IMG/VR virus record: IMGVR_UViG_3300047557_001948
Span: 1-32,290 of that record
Direction: 5' to 3' (one strand)
From: a virus
DNA: 32,290 nt
Part shown: one piece after another, positions 16,585 through 23,070 of the stretch
Layout of the letters: each line of letters begins with the position of its first letter
Position numbering within the stretch: the first letter of the stretch is position 1
Notes under the pieces: generated by a model
Databases searched by the model: none
The model's input: only the letters and a program-made list of their open reading frames with translations
Told to the model about the DNA's origin: nothing
Program-made: the position numbers and the translations under genes

Positions 16585-17569
16585 AAAACAACAAACAAAA
16601 CTAACGGATGAAAGAACATCATTCAAACCATTTGCATATCCTTGGGCATACGAAAATTGGCTCAAGCATGAACAGAGTCACTGGCTACACACTGAAGTAC
16701 CAATGCTTGAAGATGTTAAGGATTGGAAGAATAAACTTACACAGAACGAAAAGAATTTTCTCACACATATATTCAGATTCTTTACTCAGGGTGACATTGA
16801 TGTTGCAGGTGGCTATGTTAATAATTATCTACCTTATTTCCCTCAACCTGAAGTAAGAATGATGTTGTTAGGCTTTGCAGCACGTGAAGCACTACACATT
16901 GCAGCATATTCACATTTGATTGAAACACTTGGTATGCCAGATACCACATACACAGAGTTTATGGAATATGAAGAGATGCGTTCAAAGCATGATTATGTAC
17001 TTGGTATTAGCACACAGAATGGCGATAGGGCTTCTACTGCTGCTCATATTGCAGTATTCTCTGCTTTCACCGAAGGAATGCAACTATTCAGTTCCTTTAT
17101 CATGTTACTTAACTTTGCACGACAAGGTAAGATGAGAGGCATGGGTCAGATTATCACATGGTCTATCGTTGATGAAACACAACATGCAGAGTCAATGATT
17201 AAATTATTCCGTACTTACATCGAAGAGAATAAGGAAATCTGGAATGACGACCTCAAGTCAAGAATTTATACCATTGCTGAGAAGATGGTTGAACTTGAAG
17301 ATAAGTTTATTGATCTTGCTTTCAATATGGGTGGTATTGATGGGCTATCTGCTGATGATGTCAAGTTATACATCCGCTACATTGCTGATCGCAGGCTCAT
17401 ATCTCTTGGCCTTAAAGGTGTTTTTAAGGTCAAGAAGAATCCGCTTTCATGGGTTGAAGAGATGATCAATGCACCAACACATACAAACTTTTTTGAAAAT
17501 CGTGCAACAGATTATTCAAAGGGCGCATTGACAGGCAATTGGGAAACAGTGTGGGGTAAAGCAGCGTAA
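16577..17569 (+). CDS. nrdB: Ribonucleotide reductase small (beta) subunit, class Ia-type
   Basis: 330 residues. The diiron ligands align with E. coli NrdB by spacing: Asp73, Glu104, His107, Glu166, Glu200 and His203 (ExxH in REALHIAAY and DETQH); radical Tyr111 is present (HIAAYSH). It generates the tyrosyl radical used by NrdA. Overlaps the thioredoxin gene by 8 bases. As in nrdA, two patches (about 17020-17110 and 17330-17460) use T-ending codons unlike the rest of the gene. Confidence 0.95.
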   Translation: MIKKQQTKLTDERTSFKPFAYPWAYENWLKHEQSHWLHTEVPMLEDVKDWKNKLTQNEKNFLTHIFRFFTQGDIDVAGGYVNNYLPYFPQPEVRMMLLGFAAREALHIAAYSHLIETLGMPDTTYTEFMEYEEMRSKHDYVLGISTQNGDRASTAAHIAVFSAFTEGMQLFSSFIMLLNFARQGKMRGMGQIITWSIVDETQHAESMIKLFRTYIEENKEIWNDDLKSRIYTIAEKMVELEDKFIDLAFNMGGIDGLSADDVKLYIRYIADRRLISLGLKGVFKVKKNPLSWVEEMINAPTHTNFFENRATDYSKGALTGNWETVWGKAA

Positions 17570-17581
17570 AACTAAATATAA

Positions 17582-17608
17582 AGTCTGGTTGTCTCTGACG
17601 GTCAGACT
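17582..17608 (+). other. Strong hairpin after nrdB
   Basis: A 12-bp stem with three G-U pairs and a TCT loop: arms AGTCTGGTTGTC and GACGGTCAGACT. It is followed by an A-run rather than a T-run, so it is not a normal + strand intrinsic terminator. It may protect the 3' end of the nrd mRNA or separate it from pstS. Confidence 0.6.
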
Positions 17609-17628
17609 ATTAAAAAAAATTCTAAATT

Positions 17629-17652
17629 GTGACAGTTTCGTTACTCTAGAAT
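17629..17652 (+). promoter_or_regulatory. Candidate pstS promoter with a possible Pho-box
   Basis: GTGACAG (complement CTGTCAC, a PhoB half-site) is followed after TTTC by GTTACTC, a weak second half-site in the same orientation (4 of 7). The -10-like TAGAAT (17647-17652) follows directly, and no good -35 is present, as in PhoB-activated promoters. Host PhoB control of phage pstS is established for cyanophages; here the match is suggestive only. Confidence 0.3.
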
Positions 17653-17683
17653 AATTTTAGTAGTCCAACCTATAGGAGATAAC

Positions 17684-18706
17684 ATGAAGAAGTTTTTACT
17701 ATCAATATTACTTTTCACAGGTGTCGCATCAGCAGCAGATTTAACCGGTGCTGGTGCGACATTTCCATATCCAATCTATGCAAAATGGGCTGAAGCATAT
17801 AAAGCAGCAACAGGCATAGGACTCAATTATCAATCAATTGGTTCTGGTGGTGGTATCCGTCAAATCAAAGCAAAGACAGTTGACTTTGGTGCATCTGACA
17901 TGCCATTGAAGCCAGAAGAACTTGAAAAAGAAGGTCTAACACAATTTCCAGCAATTATTGGTGGTGTAGTACCAGTTGTAAATCTTGATGGTGTAACACC
18001 AGGTCAATTGAAGTTGACGAGTGATGTTGTTGCGGGTATTCATCTTGGTAAAATCACAAAGTGGAATGATAAGGCAATCACTGATTTGAATCCAGGTGTA
18101 AATCTACCAGCAATGAACATTACTGTAATTCATCGTGCAGATGGTTCTGGTACAACATTTGTTTGGACAAATTACTTGGGTAAAGCAAATGCTGAATTTG
18201 CCAAAATAGTTGGTGAAGGCACAGCAGTGAAATGGCCAGTTGGTATTGGCGGCAAAGGTAATGAAGGTGTCGCAGCAAATGTGCAAAGAGTAAAAGGTGC
18301 ATTTGGTTATGTTGAATATGCATATGCAAAGAAAAATAAAATTGCATGGGCACAATTAAAGAATCGTGATGGTAACTTTGTACAACCAGATGATTCAACA
18401 TTCAAAGCAGCCGCAGCAAATGCAGATTGGGCAAACGCACCAGGTATGTACTTGTTACTCACATGGCAAACAGGTAAAGACGCATGGCCTGCAACAGGTG
18501 CAAGTTTTATTCTAATGCATAAGCAACAAGCAGATGCACTTACTGGTCGTGCAATTCTAAAATTCTTTGATTGGAGTTACAAGAATGGCGCAAAGATGAG
18601 TGAAGATTTGGAGTATGTACACATGCCTCAATCAGTTATCAAGTTAGTTCAAGATAACTGGAAAAAGGACTACAAAGGTCCTGACAACACACCTATTTGG
18701 AAATAA
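17684..18706 (+). CDS. pstS: Phosphate ABC transporter substrate-binding protein PstS
   Basis: 340 residues with a signal peptide (MKKFLLSILLFTGVASA, then ADLTGAGATFPYP). Phosphate-site motifs of PstS are present: GAGATFPYP, SIGSGGGIRQI, DFGASDMPL and RADGSGTTFVWTNYL. The length matches bacterial PstS (about 340). It binds phosphate in the periplasm and would hand it to the host PstCAB permease; no permease is encoded here. SD AGGAG in a TATAGGAGATAA leader. It is the first gene of a cassette with a phosphate porin 9 bases downstream. No lipobox, so it is soluble and periplasmic. Confidence 0.95.
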   Translation: MKKFLLSILLFTGVASAADLTGAGATFPYPIYAKWAEAYKAATGIGLNYQSIGSGGGIRQIKAKTVDFGASDMPLKPEELEKEGLTQFPAIIGGVVPVVNLDGVTPGQLKLTSDVVAGIHLGKITKWNDKAITDLNPGVNLPAMNITVIHRADGSGTTFVWTNYLGKANAEFAKIVGEGTAVKWPVGIGGKGNEGVAANVQRVKGAFGYVEYAYAKKNKIAWAQLKNRDGNFVQPDDSTFKAAAANADWANAPGMYLLLTWQTGKDAWPATGASFILMHKQQADALTGRAILKFFDWSYKNGAKMSEDLEYVHMPQSVIKLVQDNWKKDYKGPDNTPIWK

Positions 18707-18715
18707 GGATAAATT

Positions 18716-20122
18716 ATGAAATTATTTAAAAAACTTGCTATCGTCATTGCACTTGCAACTGTAATGCCAGCATATGCTGATAGTCACAAAGAAACTTTAA
18801 GCATTTTAAAAGACAAAGGTATTCTTACTCAACAAGAGTATGATACTAAAATTAAAGAGTATGAAGAAAAAGAAGAAAACAAAAAGTTCGTTGAACAAAG
18901 AATTGACAGAGATGTCAGTGAATCAAACAAGTGGAGAATTGCAAGACAAGATGACGGCGGAGTCATGGGCAATGGTCTTGGAATCAAATCCAAAGATGGC
19001 AACACGACAGCCCAGTTTACAGGTAGAATACATATGGACTACCGAACTTATACACCAGACTACGCCACGGGTCAAAGCACAGATACGTATCAAGATGGTT
19101 TAGAGGTACGCCGTGCAAGATTTGGTGTTCGTGGTCAATTTGCAAAAGACTTCAAATATCTTCTATTAGCGAACTTTGGTAATGATACAGGTGCAGCATC
19201 ATCTACTTCAACAATGGATGAAATGTGGGTTAACTATGCAGCCAATCCTGAAATGCAATTTCAGTTTGGTTTATTCAAAATGCCATTCAGTCTTGAGCAA
19301 TTGACCAGTTCAAATAATCTTGATTTTATGGAGCGTAGTCTAATTGGTCAAACTGAAGGTGAGTTTATACCTGCAAAAGAAACAGGAGTGATGCTACATG
19401 GTGTACCTAAAACTGGTGTTACATATGCCGTGGCTCTCAGTCGTGGCAGAGGAAATAAGAGTGCCACAGCAGACAGCACTGACGTAATCGGTCGTGCAAC
19501 TGTAAACTTTGCCGAACTTGCGATGATTAAAGATACAGTAATGCATCTTGGTGCTGCATACAGTGTAGGCGATATCAAAAGCGGCGTAGCACCAGCAAGT
19601 GGTCGTACAGAGAGTCGTCAACAAAGTGCATACTTTACAGGTCCTGCACTAAGTGGTGACACAAACCGCACACGCCAAGGTCTTGAAGCAGCGTTTGCAT
19701 ATAAGGCACTGAAACTACAAGGTGAACAGTTTCAATTCACATATGATCCTGCGAAAGGTGCTGATCAAAAGATTGATGGTTATTACATTCAAGCAATGTA
19801 CAATCTGACAGGTGAAAGCCACAGTTATAAAGATGGTGTATTTGGTTGGATCAAGCCAAACAATCCCATTGATAAAGGTGGCAAAGGTGCATGGCAGGTA
19901 GGTGTTCGTGCAAGTGAGTTCAATGCCGATGACATAGCCGTAGTCACAGGCAAAACAAACAAAGCAACAGCACTCACATATGGCATTACGTGGTTTGCAA
20001 ATGACAATCTACGTTTCATGCTAAACTATGTTGACACAAAGTTTGATGCTCCAGTTGGTGCAGCCGGTAGTCGTGTAAACGGAGACAAGGCTGTGATGCT
20101 CAGAGGTCAATTGAGTTTCTAA
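18716..20122 (+). CDS. Phosphate-selective porin O/P family outer-membrane protein
   Basis: 468 residues. Signal peptide MKLFKKLAIVIALATVMPAYA, then a short helical segment (LSILKDKGILTQQEYDTKI) typical of the family, then a beta-barrel. Family hallmarks: LEVRRARFGVRGQFAKDFKY, FQFGLFKMPFSLEQLTSSNN and DFMERSL; the last residue is Phe in LRGQLSF, the outer-membrane assembly signal. It would form a trimeric outer-membrane channel for phosphate or polyphosphate. It is close behind pstS (9-base gap), so the two are co-transcribed. Pro, Ala and Thr codons are those of the phage, so this is not a very recent capture from a host. Confidence 0.9.
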   Translation: MKLFKKLAIVIALATVMPAYADSHKETLSILKDKGILTQQEYDTKIKEYEEKEENKKFVEQRIDRDVSESNKWRIARQDDGGVMGNGLGIKSKDGNTTAQFTGRIHMDYRTYTPDYATGQSTDTYQDGLEVRRARFGVRGQFAKDFKYLLLANFGNDTGAASSTSTMDEMWVNYAANPEMQFQFGLFKMPFSLEQLTSSNNLDFMERSLIGQTEGEFIPAKETGVMLHGVPKTGVTYAVALSRGRGNKSATADSTDVIGRATVNFAELAMIKDTVMHLGAAYSVGDIKSGVAPASGRTESRQQSAYFTGPALSGDTNRTRQGLEAAFAYKALKLQGEQFQFTYDPAKGADQKIDGYYIQAMYNLTGESHSYKDGVFGWIKPNNPIDKGGKGAWQVGVRASEFNADDIAVVTGKTNKATALTYGITWFANDNLRFMLNYVDTKFDAPVGAAGSRVNGDKAVMLRGQLSF

Positions 20123-20136
20123 TATAAAAGCAGTCT

Positions 20137-20178
20137 AAATAGGCGTTTAGAGGGAGTAATTCCATGAAACGCCTATTT
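20137..20178 (+). other. 12-bp hairpin whose loop holds the SD and start codon of the next gene
   Basis: Perfect inverted repeat AAATAGGCGTTT / AAACGCCTATTT with an 18-base loop; the loop contains GAGGGAG (SD) and the ATG at 20164. TTATTTG follows the 3' arm. It could act as a weak terminator for the pstS-porin mRNA, as a translation control element, or both. The 3' arm also codes residues 2-5 of the next protein. Confidence 0.7.
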
Positions 20179-20622
20179 TTATTTGTAATGGCGGCACTCA
20201 TTTCACTACCAGCATTTGCAGAATATCGCCTACCTTTCATAGAATCACAAGACGGCTTCACTAAAATTCCTTTTGTTGAAAAAGACTGGATTCTTGGCGC
20301 AGGTCGAGATGATTGGGATTTGTATGTTGAGAAAGGGATGTTTGATAAGCACAAAGACATTCACGAATTTCATGCAGTTACCGCATACAAAACGCCATAC
20401 CACAGCGATGGTTTAAAAGCCAAAGTCAGCAAGATATATACTTACGGAGTTCTAAATTGCAATCGAGGATTTCTAGATATCATGTATGAATGGTATGTTG
20501 ATATAGATGAAAATATAATCTATACATCAACACACGAATTTGGCTCATATACAATTGAAATGTTATCGCCAGACACAGCAAGAAATGAAGTTTACAACCA
20601 AATTTGTAAGGAAATGATATGA
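20164..20622 (+). CDS. Secreted surface-adhesin-E-like protein
   Basis: 152 residues, signal peptide MKRLFLFVMAALISLPAFA then EYRLP. The mature part fits the small beta fold of the surface-adhesin protein E family: DWDLYVEKG, an AYKTPYHSDGLKAKVSKIYTYGVLNC strand pair with one Cys, YVDIDENIIYTS, and a final ARNEVYNQIC Cys. In bacteria these are periplasmic or surface proteins of unclear role. The start is inside the loop of a 12-bp hairpin. Family assignment is moderate; secretion is well supported. Confidence 0.6.
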   Translation: MKRLFLFVMAALISLPAFAEYRLPFIESQDGFTKIPFVEKDWILGAGRDDWDLYVEKGMFDKHKDIHEFHAVTAYKTPYHSDGLKAKVSKIYTYGVLNCNRGFLDIMYEWYVDIDENIIYTSTHEFGSYTIEMLSPDTARNEVYNQICKEMI

Positions 20623-21077
20623 AAAAATTTATGACAAAGTTTTATATTGCAGTAGGATTTTTGTTCCTGTGTATATTTTTACCTGCACAAGCACAAAAAA
20701 CACCACAAGGTGTAACATACGATGCACAAATTGTTCGTGTAAATGATGGTGACACTGTAGTGATTGCAGCGCCATTTTTACCAGCGCCATTGAAACCTGA
20801 ATTGGCAGTTCGCATCTATGGCGTAGATACACCAGAGAAAGGCTTTCGTGCTCAATGTCCACAAGAGGATGAAAGGGGAAAGATGGCGACAAAATTTACA
20901 ACCAATGCAGTTGCCAAATCATCTAAACGTCAAGTCATTCTTTATGCGTGGGATAAGTTTGGTGGTCGTGTATTGGGAGATATCATTTTAGATGGCCAAA
21001 GTCTACGTGCTCAATTAATTCAAAATGGTTTTGCACGTGAGTATTATGGTGAAGCAAAGCAATCATGGTGTAACTAA
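20619..21077 (+). CDS. Secreted staphylococcal-nuclease-like (thermonuclease) protein
   Basis: 152 residues, ATGA overlap with the gene before. Signal peptide ending PAQA|QKTPQG. The SNase core is complete: VNDGDTVVI (Ca2+-site Asp), AVRIYGVDTPEKG (catalytic Arg, Asp/Thr and Glu), and FGGRVLGDI (second catalytic Arg), then LRAQLIQNGFAREYYG. It is predicted to degrade DNA or RNA in the periplasm or outside the cell. Next to pstS and the phosphate porin, a role in releasing phosphorus from nucleic acids is plausible; host-DNA degradation is less likely given the signal peptide. Confidence 0.88.
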   Translation: MKKFMTKFYIAVGFLFLCIFLPAQAQKTPQGVTYDAQIVRVNDGDTVVIAAPFLPAPLKPELAVRIYGVDTPEKGFRAQCPQEDERGKMATKFTTNAVAKSSKRQVILYAWDKFGGRVLGDIILDGQSLRAQLIQNGFAREYYGEAKQSWCN

Positions 21078-21256
21078 TGATTAAGCTACAGCATGAATGT
21101 TCAGCATGTGGATCAAACTTTACAATTTCTTACAATGAAATGTACACCGAGTCTGACCCACAGCATTGTCCTTTTTGTGGTGAGTTTTTGTTATTAGATG
21201 ACGAAAACTTTGATGATCAAAATCTTCATGATGATGAAGATGAAGATCCACTATGA
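21077..21256 (+). CDS. 59-residue zinc-ribbon protein with acidic tail
   Basis: ATG overlaps the previous stop (TAATG) and its stop overlaps the next start (ATGA). Two Cys pairs (CSACG and CPFCG) 22 residues apart form a zinc ribbon; the last 20 residues are mostly Asp and Glu. Probably binds nucleic acid or a protein. Small proteins of this layout are common in T4-like phages. Function unknown. Confidence 0.65.
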   Translation: MIKLQHECSACGSNFTISYNEMYTESDPQHCPFCGEFLLLDDENFDDQNLHDDEDEDPL

Positions 21257-21693
21257 CATGGTACTATGACAGTGTGCCGTTTGAATACGACGGCACACAT
21301 TTTGGATTTGTCTATTTAATAGAAAATCTAATTAACGGAAAAAAATACATTGGACGCAAATACTTTAGTAAAGCTGGCACAAAGCAGGTCAATGGTAAGA
21401 AGAGAAAAATTAGAAAAGAATCCGATTGGACAACGTATTACGGTTCCAACGAAACACTCAAAAGAGAAATCTTAGAGTTGGGTGAGCATAACTATAGGCG
21501 CACAATTTTACACTTATGTAAAAGCAAATCAGAATGTGCTTATTGGGAAACTTATGAAATTCTTACACGCCACGCATTAATCAAAGAATCCTATTACAAT
21601 GATTGGGTAACGGCAAAGATACGTCGAGATCACTTAAAAAATGTTGCAGAGCAACATAAAATGCTATATAATAGTAAGACAGTGCCTAACTAG
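21253..21693 (+). CDS. GIY-YIG-fold endonuclease-like protein
   Basis: 146 residues. GIY-YIG core: GFVYLIENLINGKKYIGRKYF with Arg in IGRKY, then SDWTTYYGSNETLK and AYWETYEI with the metal-type Glu. It lacks a large DNA-binding C-terminus, so it is a small stand-alone nuclease like those scattered through T4-like phages. It may be a Seg-like homing or a housekeeping phage nuclease; it is embedded by ATGA overlap, which argues against a recent insertion. Confidence 0.7.
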   Translation: MTWYYDSVPFEYDGTHFGFVYLIENLINGKKYIGRKYFSKAGTKQVNGKKRKIRKESDWTTYYGSNETLKREILELGEHNYRRTILHLCKSKSECAYWETYEILTRHALIKESYYNDWVTAKIRRDHLKNVAEQHKMLYNSKTVPN

Positions 21694-21701
21694 GGCTGTC
21701 T
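21677..21701 (+). other. Hairpin between the GIY-YIG gene and the next gene
   Basis: Arms AGACAG and CTGTCT flank an inner CCT/AGG stem with a four-base loop; AACTTTATA follows. It overlaps the last codons of the nuclease gene. A weak terminator or mRNA end-protecting structure is possible. Confidence 0.4.
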
Positions 21702-21720
21702 AACTTTATAGGAGATAATT

Positions 21721-21978
21721 ATGTTTTTTACTCAAACACCTCAGTTTCCAACATTCTATTCATGGAATGATATTCAGCGCAAGGCTGAAGATGCAACGAT
21801 CAAAACGATTGATTTCAACAAAGTATTGATTGATCACACTCTTGCCTATTTTGACAGTGTTACAGATAATACTTTTACTACATATACAAAGAAAGTAGTA
21901 AATTTGAATAATAACATTGCGGAAGATGCAAAAAAAATCATCAGGTCAGAAGTCAAAAAATCTAAGACTGGAGATTGA
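21721..21978 (+). CDS. Small helical protein of unknown function
   Basis: 85 residues, strong SD in a TATAGGAGATAA leader almost identical to that of pstS. One amphipathic helical protein (FYSWNDIQRKAEDATIKTID) with a Lys-rich tail and no Cys. The size and helical character recall phasins, but the sequence is too general to assign. The strong leader suggests good expression. Confidence 0.6.
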   Translation: MFFTQTPQFPTFYSWNDIQRKAEDATIKTIDFNKVLIDHTLAYFDSVTDNTFTTYTKKVVNLNNNIAEDAKKIIRSEVKKSKTGD

Positions 21979-22186
21979 ATCTAAATCAAAGTTTTGGCAA
22001 CCAGTGGTCAGGAATGGGTGGTGGATTAAATTCTCTGTCTATCGTGACCACTTTATTTTACTCATGATTGTTTCACGTTATACTGGTCAAACAATTATTC
22101 GTTATTACACTAATGAAGAAGAAGCAGTAGCATTCATCAATTTTATCACAACCTGTAACGCACAAGATACATTTGAATCTGCATAA
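21926..22186 (+). CDS. Conserved small phage protein
   Basis: 86 residues from the ATG at 21926 (a TTG at 21917 is in frame). The core WQPVVRNGWWIKFSVYRDHFILL, followed by YTGQTIIRYYTNEEEAVAFINF, looks like a small alpha/beta domain conserved in T4-like phages. It overlaps the previous gene by 53 bases, and the first ~20 residues are Lys/Ser-rich and lie wholly in that overlap, so the true start may be internal. Function unknown. Confidence 0.6.
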   Translation: MQKKSSGQKSKNLRLEIESKSKFWQPVVRNGWWIKFSVYRDHFILLMIVSRYTGQTIIRYYTNEEEAVAFINFITTCNAQDTFESA

Positions 22187-22194
22187 AATTTCAA

Positions 22195-22512
22195 GTGCCA
22201 TACAAATCAAAAATTTGTCCTACTTGTAACATACAACACAAAAAACGTGGACCGTATTGTTCACGTTCATGTGGTAACATTAGGCAACACACACCAGAAG
22301 TAAAAGCCACATTATCAAAAAAACTAACAGAGTATCATCAAACGCCAGAAGGCGCAGCAACTAGAGCCAAATCTGCACGAATCACCTCTGCCATAAGAAA
22401 AGGTGAAGAGTGGGAAAAAGTTGAAGTTGACGATTACATGGTAAACATTCCCGATGTTACCGACTATGTTTCGGAATATGATGCAACATGGGAACGTGCC
22501 GAAAAATGGTAG
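22195..22512 (+). CDS. Small zinc-finger protein
   Basis: 105 residues, GTG start without clear SD. N-terminal CPTCNIQHKKRGPYCSRSCGN: four Cys of a treble-clef or zinc-ribbon type found in phage HNH-related and DNA-binding proteins. A basic helix (VKATLSKKLTEYHQTPEG) follows, then an acidic tail with VEVDDYMVNIPDV. No nuclease motif is visible. Probably nucleic-acid binding. Confidence 0.6.
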   Translation: MPYKSKICPTCNIQHKKRGPYCSRSCGNIRQHTPEVKATLSKKLTEYHQTPEGAATRAKSARITSAIRKGEEWEKVEVDDYMVNIPDVTDYVSEYDATWERAEKW

Positions 22513-22541
22513 TTGACAAATAAAACGAATTGCTCTAAAAT
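22513..22541 (+). promoter_or_regulatory. Sigma70 promoter; predicted leaderless start
   Basis: TTGACA (22513-22518), 17 bases, TAAAAT (22536-22541). The ATG is at 22549, 8 bases after the -10, with no SD. The same geometry and the same CATGGC start context occur at the primase gene. Confidence 0.7.
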
Positions 22542-22548
22542 AGTATAC

Positions 22549-22716
22549 ATGGCTGAGATATATACATTTGTACCCAAACAAAAACCGAAGGAGTCTTTGG
22601 AGTTAGACCGTTTGAGGGCAAAATTGTTGGAGTTACACGAATGCAAAGACGTAATTAATAAAGAGATAAGATTTATCAAAGATGCAATTAAATTACTTGA
22701 AAAAGGCGAAAAATGA
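22549..22716 (+). CDS. Small coiled-coil protein
   Basis: 55 residues (MAEIYTFVPKQKPKESLEL then a Leu/Lys/Glu-rich helix). The TTG at 22513 is part of the promoter, so the ATG at 22549 is the start; its mRNA is predicted leaderless. ATGA overlap with the next gene. Short early proteins of this kind are common in T4-like phages. Function unknown. Confidence 0.6.
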   Translation: MAEIYTFVPKQKPKESLELDRLRAKLLELHECKDVINKEIRFIKDAIKLLEKGEK

Positions 22717-22952
22717 CCGAAGATGATAGTGACTTTGAGCACATCGATGAGGTCGGTGTGATCGATAAAATCGACATTTTGCTGACACTCATTGAAAATG
22801 GTCCTGGAAAAAATCGATACAGGGCATTGTCTGCTGTTTTAAGTGAAGCAAAATTTGCATTACTTCATTCATGGAACGAAGCACAATATTATATGGAACT
22901 CTGTGAAGGTTATGAAAGATCAATCAAACAAATAGGCGATAGGTTGAAATAA
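22713..22952 (+). CDS. Small acidic helical protein
   Basis: 79 residues, ATGA overlap upstream. Acidic N-terminus (MTEDDSDFEHIDEVG), then helices with a conserved look (IDILLTLIENGPGKNRYRALSAVL). No recognised family. Its stop codon lies in the loop of the first arm of the two-state hairpin at 22934-22980, so terminating ribosomes may influence that structure. Confidence 0.6.
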   Translation: MTEDDSDFEHIDEVGVIDKIDILLTLIENGPGKNRYRALSAVLSEAKFALLHSWNEAQYYMELCEGYERSIKQIGDRLK

Positions 22953-22980
22953 TCAATTGATCGCCTGGGAGAAGGCGATG
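22934..22980 (+). promoter_or_regulatory. Two-state RNA hairpin over the start of a small membrane peptide
   Basis: ATCGCCT (22960-22966) can pair with AGGCGAT upstream (22934-22940; inner TTGA/TCAA extends the stem) or with an identical AGGCGAT downstream (22973-22979). The downstream pairing has a six-base loop (GGGAGA, the SD) and takes the first two bases of the ATG at 22978 into the stem. The two hairpins exclude each other, as in attenuators or riboswitch expression platforms. Confidence 0.6.
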
Positions 22981-23070
22981 AATCAATTGTTTAAAGAACT
23001 TATAGTTTTCATTCTACTGTTATTTGCGGCAGTATCATCACTCTCAATATTCACTTTCTTATTTAAATGA
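22978..23070 (+). CDS. 30-residue membrane peptide
   Basis: Starts MNQLFKELIVFILLLFAAV, a single hydrophobic helix; SD GGGAGAAGG. Its stop overlaps the next ATG (ATGA). Its start is controlled, by structure, by the two-state hairpin. May serve as a leader to the carboxypeptidase gene or be a membrane effector in its own right. Confidence 0.55.
   Translation: MNQLFKELIVFILLLFAAVSSLSIFTFLFK

Noticed and set aside
17582-17608. Hairpin after nrdB as an intrinsic terminator
   Set aside because: No T-run follows on the plus strand (an A-run does), so it was listed only as a hairpin.
21253-21693. GIY-YIG gene as a recently inserted homing endonuclease
   Set aside because: ATGA overlap with the gene before, phage-like codon use and lack of a disrupted neighbour suggest a resident gene.
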